DNA of 64,000 nucleotides from Pseudohalocynthiibacter aestuariivivens (GCF_011040495.1 NZ_CP049041.1:62001-126000), one strand, 5' to 3'. Positions 10,101 through 18,889 are shown, numbered from the stretch's first letter. Made by a program: numbers and translations. Notes: generated by a model from the letters alone, not told the origin.

Positions 10101-10878
10101 CGTTCGCGATGAGCGCTCGAACGCATGCTTCTGCCTCATCCGGTTTCTTGAGAATGAGAAACGCTACGACCAGGTTTGAGCGATGCTTAGGGTTATCAGG
10201 ATCGAGCTTGCTTGCCTCTATGAAAAGCTCGGCGGCTTCCTTGTCCTGCCCGAGTCCCTTCATGCAAATTGCCTTGAGCGACATCGCTCGGGCCGCGGTT
10301 GTCGAACTCAACGGCTTGTCCGATTCCACATCATCAAATCGAGCATGAAGCATCGTCAACACGGTCTGAAATTTCTCTTGGTCTATGAGCTTTCGATACG
10401 CAGCAAATTCGCCATCCAAGGGCTCGGTTTCTGCGATCCCGTTGCTGTCTTTGCTGGAAAGCTGGTCAATCCTTTCAATGGTCGAGCCAACTGTTTGTCG
10501 GAGCTTTTCGTGCTCGAACTCCAGTACCGCTGTCTGCCGCTTTTGTGCCGCGATATCAGAACCATTGCGGTTCACAGCCTCGCTCACATCTGAGTGCCAT
10601 TCCGCAGTCTTCTTGTCCCGCTTGGAAGGCAGAGCAGACCGTCCAAGGCCGGTAAGTGCGCCTCCTACAAAAGGAACTGCTGATAAGCCTGCATCAACGA
10701 CGCTTCGAGTGGCTTCACTGGCCCTCGTTCCTTTTTCGGGCGGCTCGATTGGATCCGGGTTGGCTGGTTGCTCAGGTAGCACCGCAGGCAGCTGCACCTC
10801 GCCACAAGGCTCGTCGCCCTCCACCGGACGCGAAGTTGACGCTTCCTGTTTTGGCTTTTCGCCTTGATCGTTTTTCAC
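7156..10878 (-). CDS. TPR / GreA-C-like / PIN-domain conflict-system protein
   Basis: This 1240-residue protein with a GTG start is the last gene of a three-gene minus-strand cassette. Residues 1-95 are Pro/charged with a short hydrophobic patch (SAVPFVGGALTGLG), and 96-145 are a coiled coil. About 160-720 are degenerate TPR helices (clear units near 205-265 and 640-680). Residues 757-825 (GSYVRLSRREGDPFEFVVVDEP... to QWRVEEIKSKY) resemble the GreA/GreB C-terminal fold. Residues 930-1150 look like a PIN nuclease: GVVVD at 931-935, VDE at 965-967 and ILSADLRMR at 1059-1067 supply candidate acids D935, E967 and D1063. I believe this order corresponds to the TPR-GreAB-C-PIN type predicted as an effector in biological conflict systems. 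That name is from memory. RNA cleavage as its activity is inference. Confidence 0.8.
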   Translation of the reverse strand: MKNDQGEKPKQEASTSRPVEGDEPCGEVQLPAVLPEQPANPDPIEPPEKGTRASEATRSVVDAGLSAVPFVGGALTGLGRSALPSKRDKKTAEWHSDVSEAVNRNGSDIAAQKRQTAVLEFEHEKLRQTVGSTIERIDQLSSKDSNGIAETEPLDGEFAAYRKLIDQEKFQTVLTMLHARFDDVESDKPLSSTTAARAMSLKAICMKGLGQDKEAAELFIEASKLDPDNPKHRSNLVVAFLILKKPDEAEACVRALIANEPGNVMHWANRIYVSGAKGVPLGIDEVPSELQRAKDVCVAQVVTLRSHEDPSWPEVARSALALHPNSKTLQRAVAEADLEDAVEVVMRDDADPATVSASVGIACRAADALLSLWNEHTLTEAFATSPDVTLLQNALMGLRVCERMSEAKALVQVHVEILLEDETARVALSAFAIDADDQDLLDRTLNDRFPGDAPARLERALRTEDWAQALEIVELNTEELKGHTRIDVNEMAGILRASLEPETERLNAFSEVLAELTPDPHTYLVVSRISARFGEDAIADEAFERALAEVTGLDRDVRFRLASECMNREMPETAIELLRGHVDPRVQCRERQILGLAYASTAVPVASGVDFFDSVQRANNGDEELQRAAGHFHLNRRRPSDAIPWFRRALNMQPNKARTQLALWQALARSGQTRQADKLLASVDLGQVDGELRDQMNLAQLIWRSGRRDALDHAFEIAVRNEDDLGVCQSYIGLILGDAFGSKAPPMPESEIVETGSYVRLSRREGDPFEFVVVDEPDDVALHLARSHPIVSAALNRKVGEEFETATGPNQFQWRVEEIKSKYLHLFHRLSRSLQDRFPESAFLWSVTIKDDDFTPILESVRARRAQVERVETLYRENPMPLAAVASAGGGNAIDFALHLAQSGQEVISATGRTPDTKVEAAIAHRAIGQGVVVDTYSGWLLSKLSLLKKVREVYGSILVPASIVDEIAAMVDDLGGYEDGRLTATSEDDRLVTVQHTAEEVKSQIEDLQAVGADLQENGAVVGIEVSTEMDTELLRLSEFLGTQFDALSVAHRERVRILSADLRMRQVANGVFDTEAFGMDALLDNLVKQKVLSEAERAEALLTMAALRHSYIGLNAPTLIHMMDIDDTEGMVRFQRAAEYFGVPDADIASHVKTAAAFSSIAFGLRHPRQKAEQATGLILRSLVRFRGVPLKVIVNSFARLANDPEMTNYVVSWLRGHFLMDLYERQMNDDAAKSDGD

Positions 10879-10922
10879 TTTTTTACCGCTCTGACCTGAC
10901 GTTGGGACACTATGCGCAGTGC

Positions 10923-13388
10923 TTACTTCAGCTTAAGATTGATATTGATGGTCTGACAGCTGCAGCGCAGATCTTCAGCTGACCCCTTGCGCGGCGTTAG
11001 GTAAGGGAAAGTCCCGCATTTGGGGTTGGGACATCTGATATGATCCAGCAGCGCTTTGAAGGCGTCCACAACAGCTTGAAACTCGGGCTTGGAGAAATTT
11101 TGCCATTCATTGAAATGCACTGACGGGTTAATCGCCCACTGCTCAGAGTTTGTCGCCTTGATCATAGCCTCTGCCTCCGCGAGTTTCTGTTCAATCTCGG
11201 CCTGAGCCTCTTCGTGTCCCCATTTCCCGGCGGCCTTGATCCCTTTACCAAGGCGGCTCCGCCATTGATTCAGGACGGGTGGCAGAAGATCCCCTAAATC
11301 GTAATGGGCATCACCACGAAACTCGACTGGTGCCCGAAGGTTATCGGCAAGCACGGTTGCGATATATTCAAGATAACGCCGCAAGAGCCATGCAGCCTTC
11401 GCGATATCATTCTTGTCGAGTTCCTGCTCAATCTCGGTCCAGATATCCTGATCGTCCCAGATGCGCGGACCGAGCTCGACGCTCCAGCCGCCGAAGAGCT
11501 GGCTGCGACCGACAAGGCCTTCGGTCTTCATATATTGCAGCCAGACGCGATCATGGGTGGTCAGGATGAACTGGGTGTTGGGGAATTGTGTCTTTAGAAG
11601 ACGGCAGACTTCGCGGCGGTGACCGGTATCCACGGACATCAAGACATCATCGAGAACCGCAAAGGTGAACTTGTCACCGAGCGTATGCTTCATCAGGGCC
11701 AGATAAAGGCAGAGCCCCATACCATCCTGATGCCCTTCACTGTGATAAGCGCCCGGCGGGAATGTGCCCCTACCGAAGAAATCGACATTGAAGCTTAGTT
11801 TAGCTGGTTCGGCATTTAGCTCACCGGTGAACTTCCCCTCATCGTCATTGACGGCCTTGTAGAAATCCGTGAACTCAGCGGCTACGGCGTCGTAGATCGT
11901 CTCCAGGACCTTGTTGGAGACATCACTGTAATAGTCATGGACCTTCTGCGCCTTTGCGTGACGCGCCTTGTGGGCTTTCGCGATCTTGCTGTCACTCAGC
12001 AGGCGCTCATAGCGGTCCTGCAGCACGGCGAGAAATTCCCGCGCTGCGTCAGTGACTGAGCTGTCAGGCTGCGCGCCAATCGCAGTTTGCACCTCTTCCA
12101 GGCGGGCTTGCACACCTTCCGGCAGCGCCCACCAAGCCCCGCTCGTGACGGCCAAGGCATCGTCAATGAGGGCGTGATCATCGATAAAGGCGTTGAGCGC
12201 CTGCTTGGCCGAAGCAAGCGCCTGACTGTATTCATCAAACGCTACCTTGGGTACAGCCTCCTTGAGGGCCGCGCCATAGGCTGCGACCTTAGCGACAGCG
12301 GACATACGGTCTTCAAGAGCACCGGAGATCACACCGAATGCCGTTCGGATGGTTTCAAGCTGCGTGCCGACAGCTTCGGCGCTCAGCAACTTGGCCTTAA
12401 GATGTTCGGTGAGTTCTTCCGCATCCCAGGGCGTATCGCAAAGCGGACAGGCATCGCCGCTCACAAATTCGAGGCCCGTCTCAATGAACCCGTGTTGGCG
12501 CGCCAGCGCGAGCGCATCCTTGTCATCTTTCAAAGCGTTGAGAGCGGAGTTGGCGGCTTCCAACTGCTGGGACAAGCTATCGGGCGGCGATGCCGCCGCA
12601 TCCTTGGCAAGTGCAGCCAGATCGGCCAGAGCCACTTCCTTACTAGGCCCTGCTTTCTTGGCCTTTTCATCGCCTTCGGCGACGCCGTTCTTGAACGACG
12701 TAGCGGGTGTGAGTTCGGTTAATGCCGGAAGGCCAAGCAGCGCGCGTTTTTCATTCGCCTTGGCCAACACCTCATCACGGTCGAGTGTCGTTACGCCGAG
12801 TGCCGTCTTGAGTTCACCTTCGGCCCGCCCGCGCGCGCGTTCCGCTTCCTCGGCTTCGCGCTTGCACTTGTTGGCGTAAGTCAGCAACGCGCTGCGGGTC
12901 TTCTCGATCAGGTCTAGGCGAAGAAGGGTCTGGACATCCTTGGACCGCTGGTTCGGCGGTGTGATTATGTATTTCACGATTTCGCGCCGCGAGAGTGCGA
13001 ACTCTGGATGGGACTGCAACTCGGTAATCGCAGCCTCTTCTGCACCACCGGCAGGCTTGATCGTTACCGTTCGGGGCGCTTTGACCGAGCGCGTAATGGT
13101 AACATCCTTGCCAAGAGACGGAATTGATGCGGTCAAGCTGACCAGCGCCTTCTCCGGATTATCGCGCTGATCGACATGAGGGGCATGGGCTTTAACGGTC
13201 AGCTCGCCAGCCCCTTGTCCTGACAGGCGGGTAACATTGCCCGTCAGACAGAATTCGATAGCGTCAACGACACCGCTCTTGCCCGTGCCGTTGGGACCGC
13301 AAATTCCGAAATTCTTGCCTTCGAGATCAAGGTCGAGAAGCCGGATTCCCCTGAATTCTTCAATATGGATAGTTTTGATGCGGATCAC
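10923..13388 (-). CDS. RecF/Rad50-like SMC AAA ATPase with CPxC hook
   Basis: The protein has 821 residues. Its GTG start overlaps the upstream small gene's TGA (GTGA). Residues 1-60 begin like RecF (IHIEEFRGIRLLDLDLEGKNFGICGPNGTGKS), with Walker A at 31-38. A coiled coil surrounds CPLC at 314-317, a Rad50-like zinc-hook motif. The signature helix SEGHQDGMG is at 550-558, Walker B with TFAVLDDVLMSVDTG at about 574-588, and the H-loop TTHDR at 610-614. A C-terminal zinc-finger-like CPNPKC...CSC ends the chain (786-811). In defence systems such ATPases (as in Lamassu or Septu) sense foreign DNA ends or structures and license a partner effector. Here the partner would be the PIN protein 44 bases downstream. 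Confidence 0.88.
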   Translation of the reverse strand: MIRIKTIHIEEFRGIRLLDLDLEGKNFGICGPNGTGKSGVVDAIEFCLTGNVTRLSGQGAGELTVKAHAPHVDQRDNPEKALVSLTASIPSLGKDVTITRSVKAPRTVTIKPAGGAEEAAITELQSHPEFALSRREIVKYIITPPNQRSKDVQTLLRLDLIEKTRSALLTYANKCKREAEEAERARGRAEGELKTALGVTTLDRDEVLAKANEKRALLGLPALTELTPATSFKNGVAEGDEKAKKAGPSKEVALADLAALAKDAAASPPDSLSQQLEAANSALNALKDDKDALALARQHGFIETGLEFVSGDACPLCDTPWDAEELTEHLKAKLLSAEAVGTQLETIRTAFGVISGALEDRMSAVAKVAAYGAALKEAVPKVAFDEYSQALASAKQALNAFIDDHALIDDALAVTSGAWWALPEGVQARLEEVQTAIGAQPDSSVTDAAREFLAVLQDRYERLLSDSKIAKAHKARHAKAQKVHDYYSDVSNKVLETIYDAVAAEFTDFYKAVNDDEGKFTGELNAEPAKLSFNVDFFGRGTFPPGAYHSEGHQDGMGLCLYLALMKHTLGDKFTFAVLDDVLMSVDTGHRREVCRLLKTQFPNTQFILTTHDRVWLQYMKTEGLVGRSQLFGGWSVELGPRIWDDQDIWTEIEQELDKNDIAKAAWLLRRYLEYIATVLADNLRAPVEFRGDAHYDLGDLLPPVLNQWRSRLGKGIKAAGKWGHEEAQAEIEQKLAEAEAMIKATNSEQWAINPSVHFNEWQNFSKPEFQAVVDAFKALLDHIRCPNPKCGTFPYLTPRKGSAEDLRCSCQTININLKLK

Positions 13389-13585
13389 GCCTCGTCACCC
13401 TTCGTTGCCGGGAACAGTGCCGCCTCAAAGTCATCCGCCTTAGGTGCCTTTCCGGAGCGCAGAAGCGTATCAAGTCGCTCTGCGGTATTCTCGTCTATGT
13501 CATCATCCGCTTTCAGGACCGCCAAAAATTCATCTAGCACCTTGGTGACAGTCGGTGAAAGCTGTTCTTCATGCTGATCTGCCAT
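13385..13585 (-). CDS. Small acidic protein heading the ATPase/PIN cassette
   Basis: I use the ATG at 13585 (66 residues), which has AGGAA about 12 bases upstream. A GTG at 13618 would add 11 residues. The sequence (MADQHEEQLSPTVTKVLDEFLAVLKADDDIDENTAERLDTLLRSGKAPKADDFEAALFP) is acidic and entirely helical, with no motif I can name. Its stop overlaps the start of the SMC-like ATPase, so the two are translationally coupled and probably made in fixed ratio. A role as a regulatory or adaptor subunit of the ATPase (comparable to LmuC in Lamassu) is an inference from position only. Confidence 0.75.
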   Translation of the reverse strand: MADQHEEQLSPTVTKVLDEFLAVLKADDDIDENTAERLDTLLRSGKAPKADDFEAALFPATKGDEA

Positions 13586-13858
13586 GTTAAATCGATTCCT
13601 GTGAAATAGAGTTTCCACTTTCCTAGCATTTCACCAGAAAATAGTCATTGGAAGCGACCTCTGGTCCAAGTCTCACCATTATTCGTTTTCGGTTTAGCCG
13701 CGCGACCCTAGAAGCAGCAGAATTTGTGTGTTGTCGAAAGTGTCGCCAGCCCATTTTGCTGCAACTCATGTCCGCTTTAGCGGCGGATCGGTGTGGACTC
13801 GCGGTTGCAGCGAATGGCAGCTTCCCGCCCGCTCGACCGACATACCACCCTCGCCACC
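13586..13858. other. Convergence gap between the conflict cassette and virD4
   Basis: These 270 bases hold the presumptive promoter of the conflict cassette (minus strand, just right of 13585) and the 3' end of virD4. No convincing gene or strong hairpin was seen. Confidence 0.4.
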
Positions 13859-15871
13859 CTAACGAGCAACCAGCTTTTGACCATCATCCTCTCGCAGCAT
13901 CTCTTCCATTTCATCCAATCCATCGACAGCAGAGCGCATCTGCGCCTCATCATCCACGCCCACTGTCTCGGCATCCGCAACCTGGCCCCCAAAATCCATT
14001 TCCATCTGTCGCTGTTCCTCGGCGATTACGGCTTGAACGACAGGCGCAGTCTTCTTTGGGGTGACATCGGTTTGCCCTGACGATTGGCCATCAGCAGCGT
14101 GGCGTGCGGCCTCAACGTCGGCGTCGGGTCCGCCTGCTCCGTCCGAAGGCGGCGTCATCGGCATGGCGCGCACACTCAGCGGCAGCGTGCCCTGCGGCCC
14201 CCCTCCCCCCGGCTTCGGAAACGGCAATTCACCCGTCTGCGCCGCGTGGATCGCCTTGAACAGCCGGTCGTCAAAATACTGAATCCGCTTTGCACGGACC
14301 GGCATCTGCGCATCTATCACCATGACGATCTCATCGAGCGGCAGGCGGCGCGCCTCGTCTTCAGGGAGCAAGGAGCTTTCTTCGGTCCGGGTCGACTGGC
14401 TGCGCCCTTCAAAGGGGTTCTTGCCGATAGACTGGGAGCGCGTGATGACGGTCTTCGTGGTCTTGCCGACCGCCTTGCTCAGCTCCTCGACGGTTTTTTC
14501 ATCCGAAGGCGTCAGGTACAGCTTCACGCCCGCATTCCCCTGCAAGGCGCGGCGGGTGTTCTCGCCATAGATTTCATCAAGGGCGGGGATGGTTTGTGTC
14601 ACTACGGCCAGATGGCCACGATAGGTCCGCAGGGTTTCGATGCTCTCGACTACGATCGGCATTTTGCCAAGGCGATTGAATTCATCGAGCATGATCATCA
14701 CGGGCCAAGGTTCATCCGGTCCGGGGTCCTTTTCCTGCATGGCGGAGAGGAGATCGGAGAAGAAGAGCCGGATGAGGGGTGCCAGCGGCTTCACCATCAG
14801 CGGCTGGACGACGAGGTAGACCGAGAAGGGCTTTTTCCGGATCGTGCGGAAATCAAAGTCCGACACCGCAGTCGCCTCATCAATCGCCGGGTTCTGCCAT
14901 TGGTCGAGCCCCGAGGTCATCAGGAGCGAGACATAGGAGGTCAGCGTGTCGTTGTTGGTGGACGCCAGCCGGGTGAAGATCAGCTTGGCCGCCCGGTTGT
15001 CCACCTCATGGCCGCGCGCGAAATACTCCTTCTGCTTGTTTCCGCCCGAGGCGGCGATGCGATAGATCTCGCCCAAGGTCGGGCGCTTGCGCTGGAAGGC
15101 CAACAGGCCTGCCGCCACGAAGAGATCGATCCCGCCCTTGAGCAGCCCCTGCACCCGGTCATTGTCGCTCTGCAGGAAGAGCGTCGCCAGGAGCTGCAAT
15201 TCCATCTGCTGGCGCGCGGGATCTTTCAACTCATAGATGCGCAGGAGCGGGTTGTAGCGATGCTTGCGCTTGCCCTCCCAATCGGTGGGGGCAAAGCGAT
15301 AGACCTTGTCGCCTTGGGCTGCGCGGTGCCGAGCCGTGGCCTCAAAGCACTCGCCCTTCACATCGAGCGTCACGGCGGAGCCCTGCCAGGTCAGCAGGTT
15401 CGGAATGACGAAGCCCGTGGTCTTGCCGCGGCCCGTGGGGGCCACGATCAGCGCATGCGGAAAAACCTTGGAGCAAATGTAATTGGCGCGGGAGCCCGGC
15501 GCCCCCAGCTTGCCGAGGATGAACCCGGTCCCTGGCGCCCCGAAGAAGCCATTGGCCTTCATCTCGCGCGCGGTCTGCCAATGGGTCTGGCCAAAGCGTG
15601 TCAGGGCGGACCCCGAGAGGGCGAGGCTCAGCATGAGGCCGGCGGCGGCGAAGCTGCCGATGATCAGGTGGATGAGTTGGGCGTCCTCCGGGCGGCGATC
15701 GAGGATCGCCATGTAGTTCTGCGCGATATAGGCAAAGTCGATCTCGGCCCCGAAGCCGAGATCCTGGTAAGTCAGCACCGCCGAGGCGATAGTATAACCT
15801 ATGGCGGCGGTCACCAGCGTCACCAGCAAGATACCCGTGGCGATCCGCGCTTTTCCCATACCAGCACTCAA
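13859..15871 (-). CDS. virD4: VirD4/TraG type IV coupling protein
   Basis: The protein has 670 residues. The TTG at 15871 overlaps the relaxase stop (TTGA), with an ATG four codons later (15859) as an alternative. Two N-terminal membrane helices lie at about 12-32 and 66-90. A VirD4 cytoplasmic ATPase follows, with Walker A APTGRGKT (144-151), SAVTLDVKGECFEATA, and the Walker B region WPVMIMLDEFNRLGKMP. The C-terminal 130 residues are acidic and Gln/Asp-rich. The protein recruits the relaxase-DNA complex and pumps it into the VirB channel. It is coupled to the relaxase gene, while the virB operon lies 7 kb away on the other strand, separated by the conflict cassette. Confidence 0.95.
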   Translation of the reverse strand: MSAGMGKARIATGILLVTLVTAAIGYTIASAVLTYQDLGFGAEIDFAYIAQNYMAILDRRPEDAQLIHLIIGSFAAAGLMLSLALSGSALTRFGQTHWQTAREMKANGFFGAPGTGFILGKLGAPGSRANYICSKVFPHALIVAPTGRGKTTGFVIPNLLTWQGSAVTLDVKGECFEATARHRAAQGDKVYRFAPTDWEGKRKHRYNPLLRIYELKDPARQQMELQLLATLFLQSDNDRVQGLLKGGIDLFVAAGLLAFQRKRPTLGEIYRIAASGGNKQKEYFARGHEVDNRAAKLIFTRLASTNNDTLTSYVSLLMTSGLDQWQNPAIDEATAVSDFDFRTIRKKPFSVYLVVQPLMVKPLAPLIRLFFSDLLSAMQEKDPGPDEPWPVMIMLDEFNRLGKMPIVVESIETLRTYRGHLAVVTQTIPALDEIYGENTRRALQGNAGVKLYLTPSDEKTVEELSKAVGKTTKTVITRSQSIGKNPFEGRSQSTRTEESSLLPEDEARRLPLDEIVMVIDAQMPVRAKRIQYFDDRLFKAIHAAQTGELPFPKPGGGGPQGTLPLSVRAMPMTPPSDGAGGPDADVEAARHAADGQSSGQTDVTPKKTAPVVQAVIAEEQRQMEMDFGGQVADAETVGVDDEAQMRSAVDGLDEMEEMLREDDGQKLVAR

Positions 15872-18201
15872 TGGACCTGACCCCGTTCGGTCTCTCCATC
15901 CACGTCTGTCGGGCGGTGTTTTTCGTATTCAGCGTCGGCGAGTTCATCGACCACCTGGCGCAAGGCGTCCGTGTTAGCCGTCGCGGCATCGGATTGCAGA
16001 TAGACCTTGGCGACATAGAGCCGGTCGAGGCGGTCCTCGAGGACCTTGTCCAGCACATTTGCATCGCCGGATGTGAGCCGGCCCAATTGGCGGTCATCCA
16101 GCACCCGCGCGACCTCCTGGCGGAAAGCGTCCCGCTCCGCCTCGGTCTCGAAGGGCGCGGACAACTCTCCTGCCCGCTCATGCTCCAGTACACGCGTAAT
16201 CTCGTCTGCAAGGCGGTCGGCACGGTCCGACTGCGGCGCAGTTTCACCGCGGGCTGCGAGGAGTGCAGCGCGCGTGCCAACCCCAAGCCCCTCGCGCAAT
16301 TCGGTTTCGCGGCGGACCTGGTTGATGGCCTCCGTGTCGCGTATCTCGACGACGGCTGCATAAGTCGCGCCGAGCCCACGGGCAAGGTGGGCCGGCATGT
16401 CCGGATAGCGCGCGCGCAAGTCATCCGCGACTGCATCTGCAACGGGCGTGCGGACGTCGCGTCCCTCCATGATCCGGTCGACCTCGCGGCTGATCTCTCT
16501 GACGCGGACCGCATCGGTGATGGTCTCCCTGTAGGGCTCAGACCGGTCGATTACATCGCTTGGGCGTGCAAGCAAGTCCGGGTGTGCCTCGAGATACGCG
16601 CGCTGCTCCGTCTCGATCCGGCGCTCCGCCCGTGAGACAACCTCCCAGTCCCGGTCTTCGATCTGCTGCGCGGTCAGGCCGTCTGCGCGCATCTCCTGAC
16701 GGATTGTCCCTTCCATCGCCCGGACCGCGCCCTCATGATAATGGAACTGCTCGCTGACCGGTTCCGCTTCCATGACGCCATCCCGGCGCAGCACGTTCTC
16801 CCGCTCCAAGAGCGTGCCAAGTTCGACATGCACATCGTTGAGAATGTCGCGGGCCTGTTCCAGATCGGCGCGGCGTTCAAGGTTCAGGTCCCGCGCCTCG
16901 GCCACCTTGGCAAGATCGTCGGCGATCCATTGATGCTCGAGCGCTGCATTTGAGGCGCCCGTCTCGATCCGGGCCACCACTTCCGATGTGCTGATCCCGG
17001 TGCCCCGTATTGCCGCGTCAATGCGCGATCTCAGGTCGGGCTCTGCCAGACGCTCGCGCTGGCTGGCGTCGATATTGGCTTCGGAATAGATCCCGCCCTC
17101 CGAGGGAGTCTCTGACAGCGTGGATGATCGCAGCCCCAAGGGCTGCATGTGCTGGACCTGCGTCTGGATCTCGATGAGACGTTTTTCCAGCACGGGACGT
17201 TCCGCGTCAGACTTCTCGGCGATCATGCCCTGCACCCGCGCGAGCTTTTCCGCATAGAGGCTTCTCAGATCCTCGAAACTTTGATCCTCGGCCATATACA
17301 CATCTCCTGTTCGGTCCACCTGCCCGCCATGCGCGAGCACCTCACCCGCGCGAAAAAGTGCTGCGGCGATATCCTCGCGGGCCTCCCGGGAGGCTTCCGC
17401 GGCAAGCGAATGGTAGACGGTTCTGGTATTGGCGATCTCCGCCAGCGTCCGGGTCAGGTCCTGCCCCACGCGTTCGCGCTCGCGGGGCGCGCGACCCTCT
17501 TCTTTCGCGGCATACACCTCGCTAGTGCGGGCCGGGTAATGCACGACCCCGCGATCCACCCGGCGCGTGGCCTCCAGCCGCACACCGTACTTCTCTGCCT
17601 CCTCGACCATGGCGAGGCGGAAGTCGTCATAGTTGAAGCGATGGTCGCGCCCCAGGTAGAAGAACTCGCCCTCCTGCGACCGGCGGTTCAGCACCAGATG
17701 CGCATGGGGGTGATCGCGATCCTCATGCACCGCGATGATGTAATCGAAATGCCCCGCGTCGGTCTGGAAGAACCGCTCGGCCACAGCCGTCGCGATGTCG
17801 CGCACATCCTCGCCGCGCGTGCCGATGGGGAAGGACATGAGCATATGGGTGGTCTGGCCTAGCTTGGGCTTGAAGCCCGCATCCCACCGCTTGGCGAAGC
17901 GCTCGGTCAGGTCCTTGATGTCGCCCGCCTCGAGCTTCGCCTTGCCATCGAGAAACCCGCTACTGTCGACGATATGGGTGGACTTGGTGGTGAGGTACTC
18001 GAGCTGATTGGCGAGCTGCGATTTGGTATGCGTGCCCCCGCCCCGGATCGCCTTGAAGACCGCTGGCCGATGCCCCGCTGCCGCGCGCGTAAGCTGGGTC
18101 TGCTTGGCCACGTGCAGCCCCTGCATTGAGCCCCGGACGCGGCTCCAGCCATCCCGAAAGACCTCGCCCGTGACGGCATGGACGGCATCATTCAGCCGCA
18201 T
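15868..18201 (-). CDS. VirD2/MobP-type relaxase with long C-terminal domain
   Basis: I start at ATG 18201 (777 residues). The frame can extend two codons to a TTG. The N-terminal 230 residues form the relaxase: candidate nicking Tyr69 in QLEYLTTKS, and the metal-binding triad in AVHEDRDHPHAHLVLN (H164, H166, H168). The remainder, about 250-777, is a long, charged, mostly helical region with no recognised primase or helicase motif. The enzyme would cut one strand at oriT, stay covalently bound, and be exported through VirD4/VirB. The gene overlaps mobC upstream (14-20 bases) and virD4 downstream, so the three form one transfer operon. Confidence 0.92.
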   Translation of the reverse strand: MRLNDAVHAVTGEVFRDGWSRVRGSMQGLHVAKQTQLTRAAAGHRPAVFKAIRGGGTHTKSQLANQLEYLTTKSTHIVDSSGFLDGKAKLEAGDIKDLTERFAKRWDAGFKPKLGQTTHMLMSFPIGTRGEDVRDIATAVAERFFQTDAGHFDYIIAVHEDRDHPHAHLVLNRRSQEGEFFYLGRDHRFNYDDFRLAMVEEAEKYGVRLEATRRVDRGVVHYPARTSEVYAAKEEGRAPRERERVGQDLTRTLAEIANTRTVYHSLAAEASREAREDIAAALFRAGEVLAHGGQVDRTGDVYMAEDQSFEDLRSLYAEKLARVQGMIAEKSDAERPVLEKRLIEIQTQVQHMQPLGLRSSTLSETPSEGGIYSEANIDASQRERLAEPDLRSRIDAAIRGTGISTSEVVARIETGASNAALEHQWIADDLAKVAEARDLNLERRADLEQARDILNDVHVELGTLLERENVLRRDGVMEAEPVSEQFHYHEGAVRAMEGTIRQEMRADGLTAQQIEDRDWEVVSRAERRIETEQRAYLEAHPDLLARPSDVIDRSEPYRETITDAVRVREISREVDRIMEGRDVRTPVADAVADDLRARYPDMPAHLARGLGATYAAVVEIRDTEAINQVRRETELREGLGVGTRAALLAARGETAPQSDRADRLADEITRVLEHERAGELSAPFETEAERDAFRQEVARVLDDRQLGRLTSGDANVLDKVLEDRLDRLYVAKVYLQSDAATANTDALRQVVDELADAEYEKHRPTDVDGETERGQVH

Positions 18202-18781
18202 GGGCAAACTCCCTCAGCGCGGCCGTGGCCTGCAGTTGCATCGCGTCCCGACGGCGGCGCAGAAGCAGATCGATCTCGTCAGCGGAATCCAGGATGAACC
18301 GCGCCAGCCCGCGCATCTGCGCAAGGCGCAATTCGGTGAACTCGGCACTCGTGCCCCCCACGGCCCCCTGCCCCATCCGGTTGGCCCGCGTCATCTGCTT
18401 GGCGATTTGCCCGACCCCATTCCCGACCTCGTGCAGCGAGGCGCGGTAGCGCGCCATCTCTGCTGCCATCTGCGCGTCCGGAACGAACACCCCGCCTGCC
18501 GCCTGAATGAGCCGCCGCAGCCCTTCGGCCCGGCTCTCGATCCCCGCCTTCGCCAGCACCTCGTCGAGCGCCGCAAGCTCCGCGGCCGTGACCTTCACAC
18601 TGACTGCTGAGACCGGGATCGCGGCATCCGTCTGGCGCTCGGCATCGGCTTTGAGCGTGTACTGGATCGCCCGCACCGACACGCCAAAGCGTTCCGCCAG
18701 CACTGAAGTGGAAACGCCTTCCGCAGCTTGGCGAACGATCTCCATGCGGTCCGCATCTGTGAGGCGTTTTGAGCGAGACAT
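18188..18781 (-). CDS. mobC: MobC-like relaxosome accessory protein
   Basis: The protein has 197 residues. Residues 1-45 hold a helix-turn-helix (ADRMEIVRQAAEGVSTSVLAERFGVSVRAIQYTL). The C-terminal half has the MobC pattern LHEVGNGVGQIAKQMTRANRMG near residues 120-141. MobC proteins bind oriT, help melt it, and boost relaxase nicking. The added HTH suggests DNA binding and perhaps autoregulation. It is the first gene of the mobC-relaxase-virD4 operon, directly downstream of the hairpin-rich region proposed as oriT. Confidence 0.85.
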   Translation of the reverse strand: MSRSKRLTDADRMEIVRQAAEGVSTSVLAERFGVSVRAIQYTLKADAERQTDAAIPVSAVSVKVTAAELAALDEVLAKAGIESRAEGLRRLIQAAGGVFVPDAQMAAEMARYRASLHEVGNGVGQIAKQMTRANRMGQGAVGGTSAEFTELRLAQMRGLARFILDSADEIDLLLRRRRDAMQLQATAALREFAHAAE

Positions 18782-18833
18782 GCGAAGAAAGACCCCCTAT
18801 TTCCTGCCACCTTCCACCAAGGCTGCCCCACCT

Positions 18834-18845
18834 TACGATAATATA
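18834..18845 (-). promoter_or_regulatory. Possible operator, 12-mer TATATTATCGTA ahead of mobC
   Basis: The AT-rich 12-mer lies 53-64 bases upstream of the mobC ATG in otherwise GC-rich DNA. A TTGACA lies just upstream on the same strand (18857-18852). The identical 12-mer recurs at 25822-25833, upstream of another plasmid gene. Confidence 0.35.
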
Positions 18846-18889
18846 CCAAACTGTCAATTATATACTTATGTTGCATTCAGGCTCAGGTA

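Noticed and set aside
7156-13585. Assigning the cassette to Lamassu or Septu
   Set aside because: The ATPase is similar in type, but the effector is a TPR/GreA-C/PIN protein rather than a known LmuA or HNH nuclease. I therefore keep it unnamed.
14084-15880. A 598-residue plus-strand open frame opposite virD4
   Set aside because: Its translation is a His/Arg/Gly-rich antisense shadow with no motif, while the minus strand encodes a full VirD4 with all ATPase motifs.
18836-18866. Full -35/-10 promoter for mobC
   Set aside because: TTGACA and TATTAT are both present but not at a workable spacing, so I report only the 12-mer as a possible operator.
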